DNA from: Colletotrichum lupini
Taxonomy: Eukaryota; Ascomycota; Sordariomycetes; Glomerellales; Glomerellaceae
NCBI RefSeq assembly: GCF_023278565.1
Contig: NC_064677.1
Location: 5,580,001 to 5,644,000 of the forward strand
Reading direction: 5' to 3'
DNA: 64,000 nucleotides
Of this stretch, positions 13,545 through 22,610 are shown one piece after another. How positions within the stretch are numbered: the first letter of the stretch is position 1; each line of letters starts with the position of its first letter. Under the pieces are notes generated by a model, which worked only from the letters and a program-made list of their open reading frames with translations, had not been told where the DNA came from and ran no database searches. Position numbers and translations under genes: made by a program.

Positions 13545-13765
13545 AAGTACTATTTTTTTAAACTAATTAAAAAATAAAATAGCGACGCTAGTATAAGAGT
13601 AACGCTAGTATATTAATTTACGATGCCGGTATATTAATTCTTATAAGGAAATAAAAAGTTATTTTATAAAACGTAAGGTCGTTAGGGTACTATATAAGTT
13701 AGTATACAGGGACCGTTAAGAACTATATACCCTTAATACGGGCTAAAACGCTATATTAAGCGCTT
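13545..13765 (-). repeat. Second inverted repeat family, outer copy
   Basis: Complement of the copy at 8890-9190. The stretch 13563-13640 carries GCGACGCTAGTATAAGAG and GATGCCGGTATATTAATTC, matching the inner copy's ends. Confidence 0.65.
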
Positions 13766-13903
13766 ATTATAAGTATTATATCGCGTACGTAATTATTAAA
13801 AAAAAGAGTATTTTATACGAAATTATTAATATATATATATAAATAGTTAATATTAAAAAAAAGTAAATAAAAGAATTAAATTATAAATAAGTATATATAC
13901 GTA

Positions 13904-13927
13904 ATTATACTTATAATTGCGTATATA
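13904..13927 (+). repeat. 24-bp direct repeat, copy 1
   Basis: A 24-base word starting ATTATACTTATAATTGCG; an identical copy lies at 14037-14060, 133 bp downstream, near the right end of the insertion. Confidence 0.75.
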
Positions 13928-14036
13928 TTAGCCTAAGAAGAAGTATAATTACTAATTAATAAAAATTATATTAATAATTACGTATAAAATTACTTAATTA
14001 TACTTAATTAATATTTTTAATTAGTAAATAATAAAT

Positions 14037-14060
14037 ATTATACTTATAATTGCGTATATA
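14037..14060 (+). repeat. 24-bp direct repeat, copy 2
   Basis: Identical to 13904-13927. Identity inside otherwise heavily mutated sequence suggests a recent local duplication or mutation of both copies to the same TpA-rich end state. Confidence 0.75.
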
Positions 14061-14419
14061 ATTAGGTAATAATAATAAAAATAAAATAGAAAAGGGTATA
14101 AAATATAATAAAGTAAAATATAGTCGTTAATAAGTAACTATAGGGGCGTAAGTAGATTACTTACTTTACTTAAGGAATATTAAGTTAGTTAAGAAAAAAG
14201 GGAAATTAATTAGTAATAGAAATTAATAAAAAGGATATACTCCTTAATTACCCTATTTTTATTAAATAGTATAACCGCTCTTATATAACTACTACTATTT
14301 ATAGTTATAAGCAATTCTTTATAATAATATATAGGATTTATTATAATATTTATTTATATATATAAAAAATTCGCGCTATTAATACTTAAAATTTATAGTG
14401 GCCGTAGGTCTATTAGAAA

Positions 14420-14455
14420 GAACGGTTTTGGCGGAGTGCCTCTTGCAGTCTGCCG
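14420..14455 (-). repeat. Right terminal inverted repeat of the AT-rich insertion
   Basis: Complement reads CGGCAGACTGCAAGAGGCAC, identical to the left end for 21 bases, and keeps C at the three positions where the left end has T. TA follows directly (14456-14457). Both terminal repeats keep CpA, although the DNA just inside has almost none. Confidence 0.8.
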
Positions 14456-15575
14456 TACCTGGTCCGATCAGAACCTGAAAGTGGGCTGGTTGTATGCAAA
14501 ATCCCATGTTGGGACGCGCATATGGTCGTCATAGACTTTCCAAATTCCCTTCGGACTCGGCCAACCAACCACGCCGGCCCGGACCAGCCACCTTGAAAGT
14601 TGGAGCTTCCATTCCGAATTAATTACTGTTAGAGTCAGACTGTGTAGCTTACAGACCAAGACGCCAAAGGGAGTTGTAGCTGCACGTTGGATCCTCAACA
14701 ATCTCATCCCAATTCAAGCTCCATCCCTAGCTCCTCCCCCACCTGGTTCAGCGCATTGTCTTACCGGATCTGGAAAGAAGCTCTGTGTACAGGATCCTCG
14801 CAAGCGCCACCACGTCCATCTTACACCACATTTGCACCACAGTCCGGCCGCACCCTTAGCATCTTCATTGCCTTCGTCTGGAATCTCTGAACTTCAGAAA
14901 AGTCCGAGCCCCGAGCAAGAAAACAGCGCCTGGAAACACCAGCCGGAGCAACGTGCCCGCAAGACAACGACTAACCCGGATTTCTATCCCACTCCACTCG
15001 GGACAATTCATCATTCCTCCCACCGGGAACTAGCCGACCGGCTTCCGTTATTCTCTTGGGGTTACGGATACAAAGTCCAGCCAGCAACGGTGAATAGTCC
15101 GGCTTCAACAGAACAACAAAAAGGGACGCGATAAAGTAAACAGCAGGGCAGGTTAGGGCGCAAGTTGTAACGCTGCAACGCCGACGTGGTGTCTCACCTC
15201 ACCTTCTCTTCACCTTACTTGCCTACCACGCTTACCTACCTTCTTACTCGACGCTAACCTCTCCGTCATAATTGCGCTGACACCCGCCCGATCTAATCCC
15301 ACCTCACCTTTCCTGCTTCTCACACACGCCCCAAGGTGCCGTCTTTTCTTTTGTGCAACCTAGCCGCAGGAACAGCTTGCAATCTGGCCTGCTTCGGAGT
15401 CGGACGGACTCTAGACAGGGCGAGCGCCGCTGGCAGGAGCCGCCCCAAGACAAGCCTCAATTCTTATCAACCCTCACCGTCGCCGAGCCCGTGTCCTTAT
15501 TTTTTCGATACCCTATGAGAATCTGCTCATTCTCGTGATTCTGTCACGGCTTCCAGAAACTGCAGCCCTCTCAAG
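14456..15575 (+). promoter_or_regulatory. carRA upstream region and 5' UTR
   Basis: Ordinary composition resumes. A pyrimidine-rich stretch (about 15190-15330, many CTTACC/CACCTT words) precedes the start codon and is typical of fungal core promoters and leaders. Open frames at 14687-15134 and 15336-15538 have no recognisable motif. Exact transcription start not determinable by eye. Confidence 0.5.
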
Positions 15576-17463
15576 ATGGGTTACGACTATGCGCTGGTGT
15601 AAGTGATCCCACCGTTGAGCTCTTCTTCAGCAACACTTTGCTCATCCCTTGCTAGGCACGTCAAGTACACCATCCCTTTGGCGGGATTACTCACTTTCAT
15701 CTCATACCCTCTGTTTACGCGCCTCGATGTCGTGAGGACTCTCTTCATCGTCACAATCGCTTTTACCGCCACGATTCCCTGGGATTCGTACCTGATCAGA
15801 ACCGGCATCTGGACATATCCCCCAAACGCAGTGTTGGGACCGACCCTCTATGACATCCCAATCGAGGAGCTATTCTTCTTCGTCATACAAACGTACATCA
15901 CCGCTCAGCTCTACATTATCCTCAACAAGCCTGTGCTTCATGCTCAGTACCTGAACTCCCCCGCCACGCTCCCGCAATGGATAAAAACGGCAAAGCCTCT
16001 CGGCCAGCTAGCCCTCTTCAGCAGCGTCGTCTTAGGCGCATGGCTGATCGCCAAGGAGGGTGAAGGCACCTACCTGGGCCTGATTTTGGTTTGGGCGTGC
16101 TCCTTTGCGCTTCTCACCTGGACTATCACGGCGCAATTCATTTTGGCTCTGCCATTGGCTTGCACCGCTCTACCCATCTTACTGCCCACCATCTATCTAT
16201 GGGTCGTCGATGAGATGGCCTTGGGCCGCGGCACCTGGGCCATTGAGAGTGGCACGAAGCTTGAACTAAAGCTTTTCGGCAGCCTCGAAATCGAAGAAGC
16301 GACCTTCTTCCTTGTCACCAACATGCTCATTGTCTTTGGCGTGGCAGCCTTTGACAAGGCCGTCGCGGTCTGCGATGCATTCCCAGACAAGTTCGACAAG
16401 CCAGCCGACGCCCTATCCATGTCATTGCTTCGAGCTCGTGTTTTCCCCTCATCTCAGTACGACATGGAGCGCATCTTGGGCATCCGCCAGGCGGTCACCA
16501 GACTGGCCAGAAAGAGTCGTAGCTTCCATCTCGCCAGCTCCGTCTTCCCAGGCCGCCTACGGATCGACCTGACGCTGCTGTAAGTAGAGTTCCAGCGCCC
16601 CAAACCTAAATGTAACCCTATATCGCTGACCAACTGCTCCTCTCCGCAGCTACTCCTACTGCCGTCTAGCCGACGATCTTGTCGACGATGCCGAGACCCC
16701 TGACGAGGCCGCATCCTGGATCTCCAAACTCGACCGCCATCTAAGCCTGCTCTACAAGGACCCCGACGCGACTTCGGCGCCGCTCGCCGCAAAGTACGCT
16801 GCCGAAAACTTTCCAGAATCAGCTCTCTCGGCTCTGGACCTCCTCCCCTCATCGCTCATACCCCGCGAACCCCTCGCCGAGCTCCTCAAGGGGTTCGAGA
16901 TGGATCTCTCCTTCAGCAAGGACACCTTCCCGATCACGGATCCCGAGGATCTCGAGCTCTACGCTGCCCGCGTTGCCAGCACCGTCGGACAGGCCTGCCT
17001 CGAGCTGGTCTTCCGTCACTGCCAGCACAACCTGCCCGATTACATGCAAGCCTACCTCCGCAACACAGCGCGCCAGATGGGCCTTGCGCTGCAATTCGTC
17101 AACATTGCGCGCGACATTGCAGTAGATGCCAAGATTGGCCGCGTCTATTTACCCACATCCTGGCTCAAGGAGGAGGGCCTGACGCCCAAGGATGTTCTCG
17201 CGAACCCCAATAGCGAAGGCGCCGGCAATGTGCGCCGTCGCATCCTCGCAAAGGCCTTTGACCACTACGGGGAGGCGAGGAACTCCATGAAGTGGATTCC
17301 CTCGGAAGCGCGCGGCCCCATGGTCGTCGCCGTGGAGAGCTATATGGAAATTGGCCGGGTTCTCATGCGCAACGGCGGCGCTGCAGCGGACGGGAGTGGG
17401 CGAGCTACGGTACCCAAGTCGCGTCGCATCTGGGTTGCTTGGAGCACACTCATGACCGCTTAG
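15576..17463 (+). CDS. carRA: Bifunctional lycopene cyclase / phytoene synthase
   Basis: Three exons: 15576-15598, 15656-16579 and 16650-17463, 586 residues; introns start GTAAGT and end TAG or CAG. The tiny first exon gives MGYDYALV, the usual N-terminus of this family. Residues 1 to about 250 are the hydrophobic lycopene cyclase half, with paired motifs PIEELFFF and EIEEATFFLVTN. The C-terminal half is the phytoene synthase, with the first Asp-rich site YSYCRLADDLVDD (about 317-329, directly after intron 2) and the second, VNIARDIAVDAKIGRVYLP (about 467-485). The synthase half joins two geranylgeranyl diphosphates to phytoene; the cyclase half closes the beta rings after desaturation by carB. 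Length matches al-2 of Neurospora and carRA of Fusarium (about 600). Confidence 0.95.
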
Positions 17464-18157
17464 ATTTGATTCCGCACCCAGAACTGGACTTTGGGGGGTT
17501 TGCATTCTCGTCTTAGATCTGTTTGGCCTTTTGTTTGGTTTCTCCTCTCCTTCTCCTCTTTCCCTCTACCCACTCAGGCCCTTTTGATGGCGTTGATAAA
17601 GGCATCACGAATAGACAGCATGGCGTCCATAGGAGTGGTAGCAGTATGACATAGACGTGACCCAGGATGCAAAAGGCGCGTTTCCACGCCGCTTTCTTCG
17701 ATACTAGGTCCAAGATGAGATGCAATTGTTTCGTGTTCCCCACAGAGATCGATCCGTCCGATCGAAGCGTCGTAGCAGTGACATCACGTCAAGCTCCGTG
17801 GTCCATCCAGATTGCTCGAGCCTCCAGGGAGCTATGTAAGCGAGGATCCGTGCGTGGCCCGTAGTGGGGACATCTGGCCCAAGCTCCTTCACCGAAATTT
17901 GGCTGGCTCACCGAGTGTGAAGACTTACCGAGAAACCAGGGACCCAAACGAAGATAGCTAGGTCTCCACCAAAAATAGAGCCTCCATCGACAACTGCTCA
18001 AATCGCCAAGTTTCCCTCTTCACCCACCTCGACCCATCCAGGGGGACAAGATCCAGCACGTTTCCAACCCAGTTGAGCCGGTCGCTCGAAGAGCTCACTT
18101 CCACTACATCAAATCACATGCGCCTTTCGTAGAACTTCGACAGATAAGCCTCTCAAA
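17464..18157. other. Intergenic, no gene seen
   Basis: 3' flank of carRA and 5' flank of the thioesterase gene, both transcribed rightwards. Short frames here (17513-18001) lack motifs. Confidence 0.6.
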
Positions 18158-19303
18158 ATGATACCCAGAGCGCCCGCCCGCCGTCTCCTCCGGGACATCG
18201 TCCCCGCGCACCGCATCGCGCCGCGACCCTTCCTCCGACCCTTCACATCCACGCCCTCCTCCCGCCTCCAAGCCCAGCGCCCCCCGCCGCCGCCGCCGCC
18301 TCCCATCGCGCAATCCCCTCTCCAAACCCAACAACAGCAAGCCGCCGCCAACGCCGCCCTCTCGAACCTGTCCCACCTCACCCCAGCACAAATCACAGCC
18401 CTCCTCTCGACGACACCACCGTCAACACTACCGGGAGGAGTAGGAGGCATTCCCGGCGGCCCTCCTGGCTCACCTGCCGTCGGAGCAGTCCCCTCCGCCG
18501 CCGGCCCTTCCCGCCGCTCAATCCTCCTCCGCCGCGCCCTCTGGGCCCTCTTCTTCTTCGCCCTAGGCTACAAGCTCACCGACGACCAAATCGCAACCAT
18601 CCGCTTCACGGCCCCCTTCCTCTACCCGCCCGTCGAGGCAGACGAGCACCAGATCCCCCTCTTCCGCGCCCACGCCACCTTTCAAGCCATCGAAGACTAC
18701 CCCATCCTCCAGTCCCTCGCCCCCCGCATGCCGCCCAACACCGACCCCGGCGCCGCGGCGAACCCGATCCCCCAGCTCCCGACCTCGGACTGGGAAAACT
18801 GGGAACCCTACCGCGACTTCTCCCCCGAGCGAACGGCGCACCACCTCTGCGCTGGCCCGGCACTGAATAACCCCAACGGCCTGGGCCTGGTCAACATTGT
18901 GTTTCGGCACAAGTACACGGGCGAACTCATCCTCGCCATCATGTTCGGACAGGGGACGTCCGGGTGGCCGTCCGTCGTGCACGGCGGGATGTTGTCTACC
19001 ATCATGGACGAGGCCATGGGTCGGCTCGCGGCGCTCAATTTCACGGCCAACACGGCCGTCACGGCCAAGCTGGCAATGGACTTCAAGGTGCCTGTGACGC
19101 CCGGGATGCTGTATATCGTTCGCGTGGGTAAGGCGCTGCCGGAGTGGCAGAAGGAGAGGCCCGACGAGGAGGATAAGACGGATCGAAAGTTGTGGATTAT
19201 TGGGCGGATGGAGGATCCGGATGGTGCTACTGTCGTTGAGGCCAAGGGCCTTTTTGTGGTGCCCAAGGGGATTGAGGTGCAGCCTCTTGGTGGGAGGTTC
19301 TAA
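18158..19303 (+). CDS. Hotdog-fold thioesterase family protein, probably mitochondrial
   Basis: Intronless, 381 residues. The N-terminus is rich in Arg, Ser and Ala (MIPRAPARRLLRDIVP...) with few acidic residues and looks like a mitochondrial presequence. A proline run and Gln/Ala-rich linker follow, then a predicted membrane segment (about residues 128-142, ALWALFFFALGYKL). The C-terminal third holds the 4HBT/PaaI-type hotdog core: SGWPSVVHGGMLSTIMDEAMG (about 267-287; the HGG and following Asp/Glu are the usual active-site region) and a later AVTAKLAMDFKVPV strand. Resembles the fungal UPF0644/thioesterase-superfamily proteins; the acyl-CoA substrate is unknown. It sits between the carotenoid genes and CRY-DASH with no visible functional tie. 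Confidence 0.8.
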   Translation: MIPRAPARRLLRDIVPAHRIAPRPFLRPFTSTPSSRLQAQRPPPPPPPPIAQSPLQTQQQQAAANAALSNLSHLTPAQITALLSTTPPSTLPGGVGGIPGGPPGSPAVGAVPSAAGPSRRSILLRRALWALFFFALGYKLTDDQIATIRFTAPFLYPPVEADEHQIPLFRAHATFQAIEDYPILQSLAPRMPPNTDPGAAANPIPQLPTSDWENWEPYRDFSPERTAHHLCAGPALNNPNGLGLVNIVFRHKYTGELILAIMFGQGTSGWPSVVHGGMLSTIMDEAMGRLAALNFTANTAVTAKLAMDFKVPVTPGMLYIVRVGKALPEWQKERPDEEDKTDRKLWIIGRMEDPDGATVVEAKGLFVVPKGIEVQPLGGRF

Positions 19304-20409
19304 GCTGGGGGGGAGGGAAGGTTTTGTCAAATGTAGAGTTTGCTGTTTGAAGAGGAGGAGGATATGAAAAGGGGGTAAAAGTATGTCAACGTGCATTCAG
19401 TGGCGTTGCAAAAGGGATACATGCCATCTCAGTTGCCTCTGGCCTTGAAGCTGAGGCGAATCAAAGGTGGGAGCCGGAAGTTACTGAAAAGTAATATGTA
19501 TCGATAGATGTGGAACTCAAGAAAAGAAGCAAAATAGACAAAACTCGTGATACCTCAAAATCAGTTCAACATACCAGACCCATCATTCCAACGTCCTCTA
19601 TCACCCACCACCTGACACTTTCACAAAAATTAACATCGCGAGGCTTTAATTCGCCTGCGCAGTGTCCCGTTCACTGAGGACATCACGTAGGTACTTGACA
19701 TATGGTCGGATTCTTTTGGCCCTGATCTTCCAGGGAATTAGTCGAGTTGACCTCAAATAGACAAGGCCGCGTCAACTTCCGTATTGTGATCAAACGTAGT
19801 AGTACTTGGCCAGGTATATATCTTGAAATCCAACAAGCCTTAATCACCTTGCAAGTAGTAGGTGCACGTAGTGCGTTTGTTAATTAGGTGACAAACCCAA
19901 CCCGCGAGATTGCACTGGAACGTAGTGGTTCAACATACTAGTTTATACATAAGTAAGAAAGCGCTATGCACGATTCGTACGTGCGTAATGTACACTACCT
20001 GTAGAGGTCCGCCATTGCGAGTGTTGGTAAGGCTTTCCATCAAACTGCTTCACACTCTACTACAACACTCCGGTCTCATCCGTCATTGAAGAATGCCATA
20101 AAGTTCTCTGGAAACACCGCTACCAAGACGTATTGCACCCCGCACCGCGCTATAACAAAGCATGAACCATCTCTGCGTCGTTCGTGCTCCACACCCAGCG
20201 TGTATCAACGTGGTCGGTTGCTATTTCATAACCGTAACACACCTGCCAGAGATACTAGCATGTTGGTGAACATAAGGTCAGTGTCGGTTTCTAGGCAATG
20301 GTGAGCGGCGACGGGCAATGATGGGCAACGATCGGCAGCGATGAGGGTCAAGTTGCCAATACCGCTCCCCATCTCTGCCGCGAACCCTCCTCCTGCACCT
20401 ACAGAGGAC
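19304..20409. other. Intergenic between convergent genes, no gene seen
   Basis: 1.1 kb between the 3' ends of the thioesterase and CRY-DASH genes. Only a 72-codon frame without motifs (20086-20304). Confidence 0.6.
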
Positions 20410-22610
20410 CTACGACTGTTGTAAAGACGCCGCTGTTGTCCACTGTGGCCGCGGCTGATTGTTTGCCAAGGGGTACATGTTGGCAATGTGGTAGGTGTTG
20501 AAACCTCCTCCCCTGCCACCTCCAAACGATCCACGACCCCCTCGGTAACCTCCTCCACTTCCGCCGCTGCTGCCGTCACCTCCACCTCGGCCACCCCGTC
20601 CGCCACGATAACCACCGCGGGAATCGCCACGGAAGCCGCCATTTCCTCTGTTGGTACGGTATCCCTGGGGGCCATTGGGTGGCGACCTAGATGAAGAGTG
20701 GCTTGTCGAACCTTGGTCTGAAGCACCATTCGAGTGACCGTAGCCTCCGTTAGAGCTTCCTGATCCTGGTGGAGGTCCTCGTGATGGCCCACCGTTAGAC
20801 CCGTTACTCTGATGGGAATTGCCTCGACCCCTTCGGCGATTGTTATACTGCCTCCTGCCAGTCTTTGGTTTCCCTTCCAACGAGAAATCAATCTTCTTAA
20901 TGGGGTCTGTGACCATGACATTCTTATTCAAACCGAGACGTTCGAGCTCATCTGCCGGTGTAGTCCAGAGTTGGAACACATTCTCCAGCTTTCCAACCTT
21001 TCGAGTTTCAACAACCCAAGCCTTGACGTACTCTCCGTCTTTGTCATAGTCGAAAGCTTGCTTAACAGGATTGAAGATCCTGTTGTCACCACGGGGGTCA
21101 TTGCCGACGCCAGCAACATACTGCCAGTTGGACCAGTTCGAGCTAACGTCGTAGTCGACAAGAAGATACTCGTACCATTCGGCTCCGTACCGCCAGTCGA
21201 TACCGAGATGCTTGGTCAAGAAGGAAGCCACGTTTTGACGAGCTCTGTTGGATGTGTAGCCAGTGTGGTACAGCTCGCGTTGCGAAGCATCAATCAACCC
21301 CATGCCGGTGTTTCCCTCAAGGAACCTGTTCAGGGTCTTTTGGATCTCGTCCGGCGAAGCACCGAGGTTGTCGTCCGAAACCACGTGCTTAGGGTCCGCA
21401 GACTTCCACTTAGGTGTCTTGTCGGCCTTGAAGCCAGTGACGCGGAAAAGCTGTCCTCTAAACTTCTTCGTGCAAAGACGCATGTAGTCACGCCATAGAA
21501 GTTCGAATCGCACAGCCTTGGTTCCGTCATTTTCCCCCTTCCCGTAACCGGGCGTATCTTTGAACTTGGCATCCTGTCCGTCTTCAAACTTGACCAGAGC
21601 CTCATGGATCTGGCGTCCCGTCAAGCATCCCAGTGATAGGTAAGCTGAAAGTTTGGTGCTGAAGTCGACTCCGAGCAGGCCGTTACGAGTATCCTTGTAG
21701 CTAGACATGGCGCCTGACTTGACAAGGTGATCCAAACGCTCAATTCCGACATCCTCGCCACCGCTGAACGGATGAACTGAAGTCGCCTTCTCTGGAAACT
21801 TTGGCTCTTGATCGAAGGGACACTTCAAGGGCGTAAGAAGACCAGACTCCAGGGCATCGTAGGTGGATGGGATCTGGAACGGTGCTTGCTGGGGAGGGAT
21901 AGCGGAGTGCTCAGGGAAAGGTGGAAGGGAACCCTTTGCAGGGCGAGCCAGCGTGGGTCTCGGTTTCTCGCGGAGCGGCTCTTGGGTCTTTCTGAAGGCT
22001 GTGAAAACGTCTGCGAGGTCGCTGGGGGTTTTGAAGCCGAGGTCGCGGCTGTTGGAGAGAGAATCGTTAGGATCGTAATTTCTTGTCAAGCGGGGTACAC
22101 TTACTCGTCAATAAAGTATTTCTCGTCCAGCCAGGTTTTGAATTCAACACCGTGCTTCTCGCAGGCTTTGGCCACTGCCTTCTCATCCTTCTTCTCTTCG
22201 ATAGCTTCTTCCTCGACCATCCAGACCGCTCCAACCTTTTGGCGTTTGTCCGCGAATCCTTGAAGAAGGTCGCCAACGACATCACCGAACCTGCCTGCGC
22301 GTAAAGCCAGGCCACTTCCTACGCCTTCGAGTGATTCCTTGACATTCCAAACAGACTGAGCAATGAACTTTGTTCGATGAGGTCCACACCGCCAGAACTT
22401 GCCAATCTCGCTGCGAGCTTCTGGGTAAGGGGACTTGCTTCCTTCGCGTAAGAGGCCGGAAATCTCGATCTGGTGTGCTGGGAACACGTAGACAGGGAGA
22501 ACATGTGTGAATCCGTGATCAGACGCGGTTACGAGATGGTGAAGAATAGGATTGTCCGCAATGCGAAGATCGTGCCGGAGCAGGTAAATGAGGATATTGG
22601 ACGCCGCCAT
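20410..22610 (-). CDS. Cryptochrome DASH with C-terminal RGG tail
   Basis: Two exons on the minus strand: 22610-22105 and 22048-20410, 714 residues; the 56-bp intron is GTAAGT...CAG and joins YFID to DRDLGFKTPSDLADVF. The N-terminal photolyase alpha/beta domain (IYLLRHDLRIADNP) covers about residues 1-170. The FAD-binding region includes ARQNVASFLTKHLGIDWRYG and WSNWQYVAGVGNDPR, hallmarks of the DASH class. The last 130 residues or so are low-complexity, rich in RGG, GGYRGG and Asn/Ser, an extension known in fungal CRY-DASH proteins such as Fusarium CryD and probably RNA-binding. DASH proteins repair cyclobutane dimers in single-stranded DNA and act as blue/UVA receptors. Three genes of light biology (carB, carRA, this one) thus lie within about 22 kb. 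Confidence 0.93.

Larger units (their letters stand above)
3857..14455. mobile_element. 10.6-kb AT-rich, RIP-degraded composite transposon insertion
   Basis: Composition changes abruptly at both edges from mixed sequence to strings of A/T rich in TpA, with CpA and TpG nearly absent while CpG, CpT and CpC survive. That is the footprint expected of repeat-induced point mutation (CpA to TpA). The two ends are inverted copies (CGGCAGACTGCAAG... at 3857 and its complement ending at 14455), flanked by TA on each side, as for Tc1/mariner/Fot-type elements. Inside are long inverted arms (6648-7765 and 10305-11495) and another inverted pair (8890-9190 and 13545-13765), so several elements are nested or rearranged. 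No coding frame survives; the longest is a 71-codon low-complexity frame. Superfamily assignment is an inference from the TA flank only. Confidence 0.85.

Noticed and set aside
18563..19396. 277-codon frame antisense to the thioesterase gene
   Set aside because: Shadow of a GC-rich coding sequence; low-complexity and no domain.
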